From: Austropuccinia psidii
Lineage: Eukaryota > Basidiomycota > Pucciniomycetes > Pucciniales > Sphaerophragmiaceae
DNA length: 64,000 nt
Direction of reading: 5' to 3'
Assembly (NCBI GenBank): GCA_023105745.1
Contig: JALGQZ010000009.1
Location: forward strand, 15,796,564 to 15,860,563
Shown: piece by piece, positions 11,259 to 24,245 of the stretch
Position numbering within the stretch: position 1 is the first letter of the stretch
Layout of the letters: each line of letters starts with the position of its first letter
Made by a program: the position numbers and the translations under genes
The notes under the pieces: generated by a model
Database searches by the model: none
What the model was told of the DNA's origin: nothing
Seen by the model: the letters and a program-made list of their open reading frames with translations, nothing else

Positions 11259-14200
11259 TTAAAGGTATATTCCATGAGAGGAACTTACTTTAATAACTTC
11301 TTTGCCCCACCAAGCACCATAAAAGCAAACTCTTGAGGTATTTGGGCCAGGCTTGTATGGATACAATGAATGAAAATCCTTTACAAGGTCTGGTGAGTTG
11401 GTAAGGTTGGAAGCTGGTTTCCAAGTGGTTCTTTCTGGGTCTTCACTGAATCCTTTCCACTCTACAAGATACCATAAATTACCTCTCTTGAGTTTTGAAT
11501 CCAGAACCTGAGCCACTTACCATTCTTCTTTCTCCTCCACTAAGACTGGTGGTGTTGGAAATTGATGTCGATTTGGGATATTTGAATGCTTAACTGGTTC
11601 TAATAAGGACACATGGAATACAGGGTGAACTGACTTCCATTGCTGAGGCAACTTGAGGTGATATGCATGGCTGCCAATCTTCTTCAAAACTTCAAATGTT
11701 CCGAACCATCTTCCTGATAATTTCTTGGGGGGTCTTGTTGTCTTGATGTTCTTGGAAGCTAGCCATACTTTGTCCCCAGGTTGGAAATCTGGTGGAATTG
11801 CTCTAGTTCTATCTGCATACTTCTTGAATCTCCTTATTGCTGACTCTTATTCTTCTTTGAAAACTTGCTATACTGATTGGAGTTTTGTTGATAGCTTTCC
11901 AGCAGGTGAATCCTGAGAAATATGGATTGAGTCAAAGCTGGGATTTCTTCCATAAATGGTGAAAAAGGGTGATTCCTTTGTTGATGAATGTTCTGCATTA
12001 TTATAGGCAAATTCAGCCAGAGGGAGCCAGGTGTGCCAGTCATCTTGATGGTAACTGACATACTTCCGAAGATACTGTTCTAGAATCTGATTTACCCTCT
12101 CTGTCTGTCCATCTGTTTCAGGATGAAAAGAAGTCAAAAGATCTTTTAATATCCTGAGCTGCTGACATACTTGAGTCCGGAATGATGAAACAAATAAGGA
12201 TCCTCTATCACTAACAATACTGACTGGAAGGCCATGCTTGGAATATACATGACTAATGAAGATGTGAGGTAAGTCCAGAGCAGTGATTGTTCCATAAGTT
12301 GGAATGAAGATTTCCATTTTTGAAAACCTGTCCACAACTACTAGAATTGAGTCAAAGTTGTTTGACAACGGCATTTGAGTGATAAAGTCCATTGATAAGG
12401 AATTCCAAGGACGAGATGGAATTTCAAGAGGCTTCAGTAGTCCAAACTTCTTGCAATGAATGTTCTGGTTTCTTGAACATTTCTGACATGAGGACACATA
12501 TTCCTTGATGAATTGATTCATGCCAGCCCAATAAAAATCCCTCTTGATGGGCTTGAGGGTCTTCTCCTGGCCAGGATGGCCAGCCAAAGGTGAGTCATGA
12601 TGCTTTTGAAGAATATTGAGTTGAAGTTCTTCATTGCTTGGGATTACCACTCTATCTTTGAATAATAACAACTTGGCTTGAGGTTCAAGAGAATAATCTG
12701 GAATTGATTCACCTCTTGCTAGTTGCTTGAGTATTTCTTTATAGTCTTTGTCTTGCCATACTTCTTTTTGAATATTGTAAACTAAATCTGAAAATACTTC
12801 CACTTTCATTGAAAAGAATCTTGACTCTTGAATTCCATCTTGCTTGATTACTTGATGAAAATTTTGAAGATTCTTGCTGATGAAGTCCATGCCCCCCTCT
12901 GGGTACATGTTGTCCCAACGTGACAAGGCATCTGGTAAAGTGGCCAGCCTGCCTGGGCGGTAAGTGATAGGAAGAGTGGTCTGTCAAGACCTCAAAAGAA
13001 TTGGAAAGAGAGAGAAAAAATGCTCTCCAGCGCTTGAGAGCCCAAACTATGCCAAGGAGTTCCCTGTCATGGATTTCATAGTTAAGCTCAGCTGGGAAAA
13101 GCTTGCGACTATCAAATGGAATGGGATGCTTTCCTGAGTCATTCACCTGGCTCAGTGCAGCACCCAAAGCATAATCAGAAGCATCAGTCTCTACAATAGT
13201 AGGTAGAGAAGGATTGAAATGAAATAAGATAGGAGAAGTAGTAAAAGCTTCTTTGAGTGATTACAACTGTCTAAGAGATTCCTCATTGAAGATGAAAGGA
13301 GAATCTTTTTTGAGAATAGAAGTGAGAGAAGTTATTTTTTTACAATAATTTTTTATGAAACGACAATAAAAATTGGCAAAGCCAAGAAAAGATTGAAGGG
13401 CCTTGATGTTTTTGGGCTGTGGCCAATTGAAGAATCCATCTTTAGGCCATCACTTGAAACAACAAAGCCCAAGTATTATACACTTGAGGCATGGAATACA
13501 CACTTGGAGGCTTTGGCAAACAGATTATTGTCCTTCAGTCTTTGGAGGACAGAGGCCACATGTTTGACATGTTCCTCCTCAGAACTGGAAAAGACCATAA
13601 TATCATCTAGATAAACCACAACAAACATATCCAAGAAATCTGCAAAGATAAAATTCAATAGATTCTGGAAAGAAGCAGGAGCATTGGTCAAAACAAATGG
13701 CCTGACCAAATACTAATAACTACCATGTTTGGTTCTAAAGGCAGTTAAGTGCTCATCCCCCTCTTTGATCCTCAGAAGGTTATATGCACCACACAAGGCT
13801 ATCTTGGAGAAGATAGTGGAACCGTTGAATCTGGTTAGAAGCTGGTTCATAGGAGGAACAGGATACCTGTTCTTCCTAGTAACAGAATTGAGTTTGTGGT
13901 ATTCAACACACAAATGAAGTCCTCCATCCTTTTTCTTATCAAAAAGGACAGGTGCCCCTGTTGAAGAGGAGCTTGTTCTTATGAAACCTTTCTCAACATT
14001 CTCTGAAATGTACACCCGTAGTGTTTCTGACTGTTGACTTGATAATGAGTAGATAAAACCAATTGGAGGTAGAAGACCCTCCAATTTGATATGATGATCA
14101 CAGGCGCGGTGTGGAGGAAGTTTCTCTGCCTGCACCTTGGAGAATACATCCAAATATTGGTGATAAACAGGAGGGACTACCTTCAACACAGTTTCAATTT

Positions 14201-14880
14201 ATTCTGGCTCTTCCTCCTCATCCCACTGCTCCTCCGGGGAAGCATGGAAAGATAAAGGAGGAAGGTCCATATTCCCTTGAAAGAGATGAAGTGAAGGTAT
14301 AGCAACATCTTCTCCAACATCTTTTATTTCTTTGAAGACTTCATCTATTAATGGAAGTAATGACTGAGAGGGAATGATGGAAGGGATATGGACGGAAGAA
14401 GGAAGGGAAGGTGTCTTAACTTCACCAACCAGAGCACCACTGTTGACAGCAGTGGCAAATTCATTACTAGTAGAAGGAATAATACCACTAGAATCCTTAT
14501 GACTAGAATCATAGGTGATCACTCCATTTTTCCAATCAATACTGGCATTAAAATGGTAAAGGAGATCATAGCCCAAGACAAGGTCTTCTCCCTTGGGTGA
14601 ATCTATGATAAAGAAGTCCCATTCAAAGCTTGGGAAGGAAGGCAAGTCAACTACCCAGTTGGTATAATGGGTGATGAACAAGGCAGGGGATTCATTAGAA
14701 TTCAGAATGAAAAGAGGAATCTCTTCAGGGATCTCTGACAGAGTCAATGAGAACTTGAAAACAAAATTCTTTGCAATAAAGAAGTTTGTAGCACCAGAAT
14801 CAATGAGAAAACTATAAAAAATATCAGAGACAGAATTGGGAGCTTTCCACCACAATAAGTACACAACCCCTCTTCAATCC
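11259..14880 (-). pseudogene. pol: C1 pol remnant: protease, RT, RNase H, integrase, chromodomain
   Basis: Pieces in order from high to low coordinates: protease with LIDSGATNFFI (about 14.8 kb), RT beginning CVEYHKLN and reaching [10 protein letters not shown] (about 13.6 kb), RNase H with YEIHDRELLGIVWALK (about 13.1 kb), integrase with the HHCC zinc domain, SMDFITQ, VSDRGSLF and GQTERVNQ (11.9-12.9 kb), and a chromodomain fragment LWYLVEWKGFSEDPERTTWKP (11.4 kb, last residue omitted from the family motif). Stops and frameshifts separate the pieces, including GAA to TAA near 14198. The zinc knuckle of gag is fused to protease by a deletion of roughly 170 bp near 14850 relative to C2. Fungal chromovirus assignment is secure; the copy cannot be expressed intact. 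Confidence 0.88.
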
Positions 14881-16115
14881 TCCTCCCCTTTTCAGAACCA
14901 ATTAATTTATTGTCCTTATTGAGGAGAGCAGCATGAGGCTTGTCTTTTGAAGATTGAAAGTGCTTGCCGTTCTTGTTCTTCTTCTGGTGAGGCCTCTTTG
15001 AAGATGAGTTTTGAGGAGGCTTAGATTGATTGGATCCATTGACAGGAGGCTTCTTCTCTTGATTGCCACCCTTTTCTTTTTGCCTCTCATGAAATCTTGT
15101 GTCTAATTATAAAGTGACATCCATAAGTTCTTGAAGAGTATCAAAAGTTCCAGGGTGAGAAGCCAACTGATCCAATAATCTTGATGCCAATCCTCTTCTG
15201 TAAACATGGATATAAGCTCCTTCCCCCCAATCTCCAATTCTTGACATTAAGCTTCTGAAATCAGAAATTTACAAGGATACATGACCACTTTCCCTCATCC
15301 TCAAATTGTCCAACTCTTGTTCAGATTTCCTGACTTCATTGGGGTCACCAAACAGAGTGAATAATTAAGATTCAAATAATGGCCAACTATTGAGGAGATA
15401 AGAAGGGTATTCCTTGGAAATATTTGAGAGATAGGGTTCAATCCACTTTCCAGCACTACCAGTGAGAAAAGAAGTTGAGTAAAGAACTTCCTTCCTGTCA
15501 GAGAAGAAATTTTCTTGATCATTAGGGAAGTTAATTGACAGGATTGGATAAATCCTCTCAATTTATGAGCTTGAGTACCATCAAAATAATCGGGTGCCTT
15601 CATGGATGGAATTTTGAAAGCAGGGGCTTTGTAATTGACCCTGGGAGTGACTGCTTGAGTGAGCTGCCCCAAGAATTGAGTCATTTTCTCCATCATCTTG
15701 AGGAGACTTGAAGAAGTTTGAGAGACAAGAGGTTGACTAGAAAGGGCTAGATTAGAACTCTGAGGCACCTCTGGAGCATTTGCCAAGGCATCTGCCACTT
15801 CAGTCTCCACAGAAACTTCCTCTTCCACAGACTCTTCCCCCTCTTCATCTTCAAATTCCCCTAATCTTGCTCTTGCACCTTCAGACATGCCAGGGTAGCC
15901 ACCCAAAAGTCCAGAAAAGGATAGTGATCTTCTAGATTTATTCCACCTCTTCTTGAGGGTGCTGCTCCTTCCATTGGTGGTCCTCTGTCAAAGTTTTCAC
16001 TCAGTTGATGAACTGATGGTGTGCGGTCAAGAGGAGCCCTTGCTGTAGGAGTGAGAACAGCTTGAATTTTTTGGGATCTAGTGTTCTTTGCTGGGGGACT
16101 ATGCTGAACTGGAAT
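14850..16115 (-). pseudogene. gag: C1 gag remnant
   Basis: Capsid precursor of the chromovirus. It begins at PVQHSPPAKNTRSQ, but the initiator ATG found in C2 (19185) is ATT here (16113-16115). A one-base deletion near 15945 shifts the frame within RRGG. A second frameshift lies inside the capsid region near 15520, where FIQSCQL should continue. An acidic stretch (DEEGEESVEEE) and the segment THE conserved with C2, APAFKIPSMKAPD, mark the N-terminal half. The capsid end retains GDWG with six G bases, where C2 has lost one. The CCHC knuckle is cut after CTYCGG by the deletion that fuses it to protease. Confidence 0.82.
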
Positions 16116-16876
16116 TATGAACAGAAGTTGAATAAAAGAAACTTGATGGTATTGAGAACAGAAATCAAAGCTTGGCCAAATCAATCACAATGAAAGTCTT
16201 GATGAGTCTTGAGGAATCAATTCAATTCTTGAGGTGAAATCAACTTCAATCAAAAATCAATCAATTCAATCAATAATCAACAATAAATAAAATTCAAATA
16301 AAATATCAATAATCTTGAGTAAATCAACAATCAATCAATATTCAATCAATAATTAATCAATCAATAAATCAGTGTGTTCAATATGAAATTAAGGTCTTGA
16401 GGAATCAATCAATCAATTCAAAATCTTCAGAAAACAATTCAAATATCTTGATGAGTCAAAATCAATCAATAATCAAAATTAATTCTAGAGGAGAAATAAA
16501 TTATGTTGAGTATTCAAAGTCACTCAATCCAATCCAAATGAAAAATCCTGAATCACTGAATCAATAAACTAATGAAATCCCAATGAATAATCCAATTAAT
16601 TGAAGCAATCAATAATTCATAAATAACACCTGAATGAGAACACAGAAAATTTTGATTTGATGAAGGTAAAATGAAGTGAATGAAATGGTCAGAAATGATT
16701 AAGAAAGAAGAAAGAATTAATTTTCATATAAATGAAATGAATGAGATGAAAATTGATGAGAGAGAAAATCATAATCATTAAGAATCATAAGATCATTAAA
16801 AAGTCCTAATTGATGAATGAGAGAAATGATTATAAAAGAATGAAAAGAAAGAATCAATATGAGTTAAATAATTTAA
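16116..16876 (-). other. 5' leader of C1
   Basis: About 760 bp without a gene, made of degenerate TGATT/CTCAAGA repeats in the element's sense. The same composition is seen in the C2 leader (18416-19184). No tRNA-like primer binding site starting TGG is visible after the LTR. Confidence 0.6.
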
Positions 16877-17637
16877 TGTCACAGGGGCTCTTCAAATTGA
16901 AGAGGGCCTGACACTCATTAAACTGGGACTCACTTATTGAGGGCTCAATGATATGGTAAGAAGGAATACACTTAAGAGTGCAAGAGATGAATTACTAAAA
17001 TAAAGAATATAAGAAAGCAGCAACAAAAGGAATAAGAGTAAAGAATAGAAGAGCCAACCCCAAACAAATCCAAGTCCACTGTTTCAACCTGTCAGACTGA
17101 AAAGAGAAGGGTTAATAAGGATATGGCCACCCAGCTCATACTGTACAGGCAAAGAGAGAAATGCAAAGACTAACTTAGTATTAAATAAATATAATACCCA
17201 AAATAAGGATAAGAATATTCATAAAATAATAAATAACTAAATTAATTAACTGGGGAAAAGTCCCTAGGGGGGAGAAAGATGGGCTGGTATATGTGAGAAT
17301 CACCAGCCCTGATCCAGAGGAACAATTTTCATGAGAGGATTGAATGATTGAAATGAGTCTGGAAAATACAGGTGCTGTAAAGCTGTACGGAACCTGTACA
17401 AGAGGTGTGGTGTATTTGAGTGATCATACAGTTTAATGCTGGTGTATTGAAACTGTATTTGGTGAATCCAGCCTGTACAGATGTTGACAGGATGTATTGA
17501 TGTGCCAAGCTGTATGCATGTTTCAGCAAGGAAGATTGCTGAAACTTAATGCTGATGCAGATAGTGGATCTTCTGATTTGAGGTGTTTGGGTGGGTGTAT
17601 TGATGAATACCCTTACCCCTGGTGAGTGTTTGTTACA
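16877..17637 (-). repeat. 5' LTR of C1
   Basis: 761 bp, reading TGTAACAAAC...CCCCTGTGACA on the minus strand. It is followed at 17638 by GTGCA, the right half of the C1 target duplication. Confidence 0.9.
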
Positions 17638-17654
17638 GTGCACTAGTGTGCTTC
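17638..17654 (-). pseudogene. 17-bp scrap of the D1 integrase frame between C1 and C2
   Basis: The sequence is GTGCACTAGTGTGCTTC. The first five bases are the C1 duplication and the last five (GCTTC) the C2 duplication. Read on the minus strand with the flanks at 27969 and 7627 it encodes the KHTSA step of the D1 integrase zinc domain without a gap. Confidence 0.8.
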
Positions 17655-18415
17655 TGTAACAACCATCCATCAGGGGTAAGGGTATTCATTCATACACCCA
17701 CTCAAACACCCCAAATCAGCAAATCCAGTATCTGCATCAGCATTCAGTTTCAGCAATCTTCATTCTGAAACATGCATACAGCTTGGTACATCAATACAGC
17801 CTGTCAATACCTGTACAGGTGGGATTCACCCAATACAGTTTCAATACACCAATATGGAACTGTATGATCACTCAAATACACCACACCTCTTGTACAGGTT
17901 CTGTACAGCTGTACAGGACCTGTATTGGCCAGACTCAATTCAATCATCAATTATTCTAATGAAAATTCTTCCTCTGGATCAGGGATGGTGATTCTCACAT
18001 ATACCAGCCCCTCTTTCTCCCCCCTGGGGACTTTTACCCAGTTAATGAATTTGGTTTATTTATTATTTTATAATTATTCTTATCCTTATAATTGGGTATT
18101 ATAATTATTCAATTTTAAGTTAGTCTTTGCCTTTTCTCTCTTTGCCTGTACAGTATGAGCTGGGTGGCCATATCCTTATTAACCCTTCTCTTTCCATTCT
18201 GACAGGTTGAAACAGTGGACTTGAACTTGTTTGTGGTTGGCTCTGATATTTCTTACTCTTATTTCTTGCTGCTGATTTCTCATATTTATTCTTTTAGCAA
18301 TTTATCTTTAACACTCTTCAGTGTGTTCCTTCTTACCATATCTTTGAGCCCTCCATAAGTGAGTCCCAGTTTACTGAGTGCCAGGCCCTCTTCACTTTGA
18401 AGAGCCCCTGTGACA
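17655..18415 (+). repeat. 5' LTR of C2
   Basis: 761 bp, TGTAACAACC...CCCCTGTGACA, with TG...CA ends. It is paired with 27203-27963. Confidence 0.93.
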
Positions 18416-19184
18416 TTAAATTAATTAACTCATCTTTGATTCTTTCTTTCATTCATTTTATTCATTTCTCTCATTCTTCAATTATGACCTTTTCATGATT
18501 TTATGATTTTTATGATTTTTTATGATTTTTTCTCTCTCATCAATTTTCATCTCATTCATTTCATTCAAAATGCAAATTGATTCTTTTTCTCATTTCAAAA
18601 ATTCTGCTGACCATTTCATTTTATTCTTTATAGTTCTCATTTCTCTTTTTGTCTGAATTCAGGTTTTTATCAGGTTATTTGAGTGGAATTATTTGGGTTA
18701 ATTGATTCATCATTCAGGGATTTTTATTGATTTGGGGTATTCAGTGATTTTGGTTTTGAAATTTCACAAATTTATTGATTGATTTCACCTCAAGACTTTG
18801 ATTTGACTTTGATTTATTTGATTGATTGACTTGATTTGATTCCTCAAGATAGCTGATTTATCCTCAAGATTTGATTTGATTTATTGATTTGAATTTGATT
18901 CCTCAAGAAAATTGAATTGATTTTTGAAGATATTGATTGAATTCCTCAAGGCTTAATTGATTTGATTTTGGATTGACTTGATTTACTTGATTTGACTTAT
19001 TGATTGAACTTGATTGTTCACAAGAATTTGACTTCGTCATCTTCACTCTTCAAGATTTATTAATATTGATTCACTTCAAGACTATTGATTGATTTCTCAA
19101 GTTCATCAAGCTTCTCATTTGATTGTTTTGGTCAAGCCAGATTTTATTCAAAGTGTCATCAAGTTTTATTTCATTTTATTAAAA
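18416..19184 (+). other. 5' leader of C2
   Basis: No gene. The sequence is a TGATT-rich, purine-poor tract in which the motif CCTCAAGA or a close variant recurs about every 20-60 bp (for example near 18790, 18842, 18862, 18901, 18951, 19051 and 19072). No standard tRNA primer binding site follows the LTR, so self-priming as in Tf1-type elements is possible but not shown. Confidence 0.55.
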
Positions 19185-20544
19185 ATGCCAGTTCAGCATA
19201 GCCCCCCAGCCAAAAATACTAGATCCCAAAGAATTCAAGCTGTTCTCACTCCTACAGCAAGGGCTCCTCTTGACCGCACACCATCAGTTCATCAACTGAG
19301 TGCAAATTTGGACAGAGTACCACCAATAGAACAAGAAGCACCCTCAAGAAGAGGTGGAATGAAATCTAGAAGATCAAGATCTTTCTCTGGACTTTTGGGT
19401 GGCTACCCTGGCATTTCTGAAGGTGCAAGAGCAAGACAAGGGGAAGTTGAAGATGAAGAGGGGGAAGAGTCTGTGGAAGAGGAAGATTCTGGGGAAACTC
19501 AAGTGGCAGATGCCTTGGCAAATGCTCCAGAGGTGCCTCAGGGTTCTAATATAGCCCTTTCTAGTCAACCTCTTGTCTCTCAAACTGATTTAAGTCTCCT
19601 CAAGATGATGGAGCAGATGACTCAATTCATGGGGCAACTCACTCAAGCAGTTGTTCCCAGGGACAATTCCAAAGCCCCTGCTTTCAAGACTCCATCCATG
19701 AAGGCACCTGATTCTTTTGCTGGTACTCAAGCTCATAAATTGAGAGGATTTATCCAATCCTGTCAATTAATCTTCCATAATGATCCAGCGAATTTCTTCT
19801 CTGACAGAAAGAAAGTTCTTTACTCAACTTCTTTTCTCACTGGGAGAGCTGGAAAGTGGATTGAACCCTATCTCTCAAATATTTCCAATGAAGACCCTTC
19901 CTACCTCCTCAATAATTGGCCATTATTTGAATCTCAATTATTCACTCTGTTTGGTGACCCCAATGAAGTCAGGGAAGCTGAACAAGAGTTGGACAATTTG
20001 AGGATGAAGGAAAGTGGTCATGTTTCCTTGTACATTGCAGATTTCAGAAGCTTAATGTCAAGAATTGGAGATTGGGGGAAGGAGCTTATATCCATGTTTA
20101 CAGAAGAGGCTTGGCATCAAGATTATTGGATCAGTTGGCTTCTCACCCTGGAACTTTTGATACTCTTCAAGAACTTATGGATGTCACCTTAGAATTAGAC
20201 ACAATATATCATGAGAGGCAAAAAGAAAAGGGTGGCAATCAAGAGAAGAAGCCTCCAGTCATTGGATCCAATCAATCTAGGCCTCCTCAAAACTCAACTT
20301 AAAAGAGATCTCACCACAAGAAGAACAAGAAGGGCAAGCAATTTCAAGCTTCAAAGGACAAGCCCCATGCTGCTCTCCTCAATAAGGACAATAAATTAAT
20401 TGCTTCTGAAAAGGAGAGGGGATTAAAGAGGGGTTGTGTACTTATTGTGGTGGAAAGCACCCAATTGAAAAATGCTTCAAGAGACCTCAGAAAAAGCCTG
20501 GGTCATCATCAAGAGGCTTCCCTAGCAAGAAGGGAAAAGCCTGA
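19185..20544 (+). pseudogene. gag: C2 gag, damaged
   Basis: Capsid precursor. The ATG at 19185 gives MPVQHSPPAKNTRSQ; an acidic stretch, a leucine/methionine helix (LLKMMEQMTQFMGQL) and the retrotransposon gag domain (HKLRGFIQSCQL, LLNNWPLFESQLFTLFG) follow. Near 20075 a run of six G in C1 has become five, which shifts the frame. A TCA to TAA change makes a stop at 20300, and another shift lies near 20415. The CCHC zinc knuckle (CTYCGGKHPIEKC) is at 20437-20475, and the frame ends at TGA 20542. Pol lies in the -1 frame relative to the knuckle and overlaps the end. Several lesions make expression of a whole Gag unlikely. Confidence 0.88.
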
Positions 20545-20558
20545 GTGGGACTCATGAT

Positions 20559-23500
20559 GTGTTCAATGGTTCTCACTTATTTCCTTCAAGAGCACAATTG
20601 TGCACTCTGAATACTAGTGTCAAGAAATGTTTAAAATTTCTTATTTTCTCTTCTGTCTCTGATATGTTTTATAGTATTCTCATTGATTCTGGTGCTACAA
20701 ACTCCTTTATTGCAAAGAATTTTGTTCTCAAGTACTCATTGACTCTGTCAGAGCTCCCTGAAAAGATTCCCCTTTTCATCTTGGATTCTAATGAATCCCC
20801 TGCCTTGTTCATCACCCATTATACCAAGTGGGTAGTTGACTTTCCTTCCTTCCCAAGCTTTGAATGGGACTTCTTTATCATAGATTCACCCAAGGGATAA
20901 GACCTGATATTGGGCTATGATTTCCTTTACCATTTTAATCCCATTATTGATTGGAAAAATGGATTGATCACCTATGATTCTAGTGGTATTATTCCTTCTA
21001 CTAGTAATGACTTAGCCACTGCTGTCAACAGTGTTGCTCTGGTCGGTGAACTTAAGACACCTTCCCTTCCTTCTTCTGTTCATATCCCTTCCATCATTTC
21101 CTCTCAGTCATTACTTCCATCAAGAGATGAAGTCTTCAAAGAGATAAAGGATGTTGGAGAAGATGTTGCCATATCTTCACTTCATCTCTTTCAAGGGGAT
21201 ATGTACCTTCCTCCCTTATCTTTTCATGCATCCCTGGAGGAGCCGTGGGATGAGGAGGAAGAGCCAGAAGAAATTGAAACTGGGTTGAAGGTTGTTCCTC
21301 CTGCTTATCACCAATATTTGGATATATTCTCCAAGGTGAAAGCAGAGAAACTTCCTCCACACCGCGCCTGTGATCACCATATCAAATTGGAGGGTCTTCT
21401 ACCTCCAATTGGTGTTATCTACTCACTCTCAAATCAAGAGTCAGAAACACTGCGGGTCTACATTTCAGAGAATGTAGAGAAAGGTTTCATTAGACCAAGC
21501 TCCTCTTCAACAGGAGCACCTGTCGTTTTTGGCAAGAAAAAGGATGGAGGTCTCTGTTTGTGTGTTGACTACCGCAAACTCAATGCTGTCACTAGGAAGA
21601 ACAGATACCCTGTTCCTCCTATGAACCAGCTCCTTACCATATTCAACGGTCCCGCTATCTTCTCCAAGATAGATTTGCGTGGTGCATATAACCTTCTGAG
21701 AATCAAAGAGGGGGATGAGCACTTAACTGCCTTTAGAACCAAATGTGGTAGTTATGAGTATTTGGTCATGCCATTTGGTTTGACCAATGCTGCTGATTCT
21801 TTCCAAAATCTAGTAAATGATATCTTTGCAGATTTTTTGGATGTGTTTGTTGTGGTTTATCTAGATGATATTATGGTCTTTTCCAGTTCTGAGAAGGAAC
21901 ATGTCAAACATGTGGCCTCTGTCCTCCATAGACTGAGGGACACTAATCTGTTTGCCAAAGCCTCCAAGTGTGTATTCCATGCCTCAAGTGTGGAATACTT
22001 GGGCTATGTTGTTTCAAGTGATGGCCTCAACATGGATTCTTCAAAAGTTCAGCAAATCCTCAATTGGCCTCAGCCCAAAAACATCAAGGATCTTCAATCC
22101 TTTCTTGGCTTTGCCAATTTTTATCGTCGTTTCATTAAAAATTATTCCAAAAAAATCACTTCTCTCACTTCCCTTCTCAAAAAAGATTCTCCTTTCATCT
22201 TCAATCAGGAAGCTCTTAGTCAGTTTCAAGCACTCAAAGAAGCTTTCACCTCTGCTCCTATCTTATCCATTTTCAATCCATCTCTACCTACTATTGTAGA
22301 GACTGATGCTTCTGAGTATGCATTGGGCGCTGTACTGAGCCAGGTGAATGACTCAGGAAAGCATCCCATTGCATTTGATAGTCGCAAGCTCTTACCAGCT
22401 GAACTCAACTATGAAATTCATGACAAGGAACTCCTTGGCATAGTTTGGGCTCTCAAGGGCTGGAGAGCATTTCTTCTTTCTCTTTCCAATCCTTTTGAGG
22501 TCTTGACAGACCACTCTTACCTGCAGTATTTCATGTCTTCCAAAGTTCTTACTCATCGTCATGCCCATTGGGCTGAATTTCTCTCAGAATTTCATTTCAC
22601 TATCACTTACCGCCCAGGCAGGCTGGCCAATTTACCAGATGCCTTGTCACGTTGGGAAGACATGTATCCAGAGAGGGGGGTGGACTTCATCAGCAAGAAT
22701 CCTCAAAATTTTCATCAAGTACTTAAGCAAGATGGAATTCAAGAGTCAATAATCTTCTCAATCAAAGTGGAAATTTTCTCAGATTTAGTGGACAAGATTC
22801 AAAAAGAAGTATGGCAAGACAAAGACTATAAAGAAATACTCAAGCAACTAGCAAGAGGTGAATCAGTTCCAGATTATTCTCTTGAACCTCAAGCCAAGTT
22901 ATTATTATTCAAAGATAGAGTTGTAATCCCAAGCAATGAAGAACTTCAACTCAATATTCTTCAAAAGCGTCATGACTCACCATTGGCTGGCCATCCTGGC
23001 CAGGAGAAGACCCTCAAGCTCATCAAGAGGGATTTTTATTGGGCTGGCATGAATCAATTCATCAAGGACTATGTGTTCTCATGTCAGCAATGTTCAATAA
23101 ACAAGAACATTCATCACAAGAAGTTTGGATTACTCAAGCCTCTTTCAATTCCTCCTGGTCCTTGGAATTCATTATCAATGGACTTCATCACTCAATTGCC
23201 ACTGTCAAACAACTTTGATTCAATTTTAGTAGTTGTGGACAGATTATCAAAAATGGCAATCTTCATTCCAACTTATGGCACAATCATTGCTCTGGATTTA
23301 GCTCAAATCTTCATTAGTCATGTATTTTCCAAGCATGGACTTCCAGTCAGTATTGTCAGTGATAGAGGATCCTTATTTGTTTCATCATTTTGGACTCAAT
23401 TGTGTCAGCAGCTCAAGATATCAAGAGATCTTTCAACTGCCTTTCACCCTGAAACAGAGGGACAGACAGAGAGGGTAAATCAGATACTAGAACAGTACCT

Positions 23501-24245
23501 TTGGAGGTATGTCAGCTATCATCAAGATGACTGGTACACGTGGCTCCCTCTGTCTGAATTTGCCTATAATAATGCAGAACACTCATCAACCAAGCAATCA
23601 CCTTTTTTCACTATTTATGGAAGAAATCCCAGCTTTGACTCAATCCATATTTCTCAAGACTCACCTGCTGGAAAGTTATCAACAAAACTCCAATCAGTAC
23701 AGCAAGCTGTCAAAGAAGAATTAGAGTCAGCAATAAGGAGATTAAAGAAGTATGCAGATAGAAATAGAGCAATTCCATCTGATTTCCAACCTGGGGACAA
23801 AGTATGGCTAGCTTCCAAGAACATCAAGACAACAAGACCTACCAAGAAATTATCAGAAAGATGGTTGGGACCCTTTGAAGTTCTGAAGAAGATTGGCAGC
23901 CATGCATATCACCTCAAGTTGCCTCAGCAATGGAAGACAGTTCACCCTGTATTCCATGTGTCCTTATTAGAACCAGTGAAGCATTCAACTATCCCAAATC
24001 ATCATCAATTGCCTCCACCACCAGTTTTAGTGGAGGAGCCAGAAGAATGGGAAGTGACTCAGGTTCTGGACTCAAAACTCAAAAGAGGTAAATTATGGTA
24101 TCTTGTAGAGTGGAAAGGATTCAGTGAAGACCCAGAAAGAACCACTTGGGAACCAGATTCAAACCTTACCAACCCACCAGATCTTGTCAAGGACTTCCAT
24201 TCATTGTATCCAGACAAGCCTGGTCCAAATACCTCAAGAGTTTGA
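20559..24245 (+). CDS. pol: C2 pol polyprotein with chromodomain, one nonsense codon
   Basis: The enzyme polyprotein has a protease with LIDSGATNSFI. A GAA to TAA change at 20898 separates it from a 1111-codon open frame (20910-24245). In that frame: RT with CVDYRKLNAVTRKNRYP, MPFGLTNAADSFQ and the catalytic YLDD at about residue 317; RNase H with ETDASEYALGAVLS; integrase zinc domain (HPGQEKTL, CQQCSINKN); and the DD35E core with SMDFITQ (about 757), VSDRGSLF (about 818) and GQTERVNQ (about 854). A C-terminal chromodomain follows (LWYLVEWKGF, TTWEP, about 1047-1098). The chromodomain places it in the chromovirus clade and normally guides integration to modified histones. Apart from the protease stop, every enzymatic motif I looked for is present. 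No in-frame ATG is seen at the start, consistent with translation by a -1 shift from gag. Confidence 0.93.

Larger units (their letters stand above)
7628..17637 (-). mobile_element. Element C1: chromovirus-type Ty3/gypsy retrotransposon
   Basis: C1 is a full-length but decayed element of 10,010 bp: LTRs at 7628-8386 and 16877-17637, gag, pol with chromodomain, and an antisense gene between pol and the 3' LTR. The flanks are TTGCA at left and GTGCA at right, a five-base target duplication with one mismatch. It sits in the D1 integrase frame, in the same direction as D1, and only 17 bp separate it from C2, which lies in the opposite orientation. Confidence 0.88.

Noticed and set aside
18416..19184. 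CRISPR-like or satellite array in the leader of C2
   Set aside because: Repeats are short, degenerate and irregularly spaced, and they lie between an LTR and gag.
20911..24245. Minus-strand frames of 60-90 codons across C2 pol
   Set aside because: They are shadows of the pol frame with no conservation or domain content.
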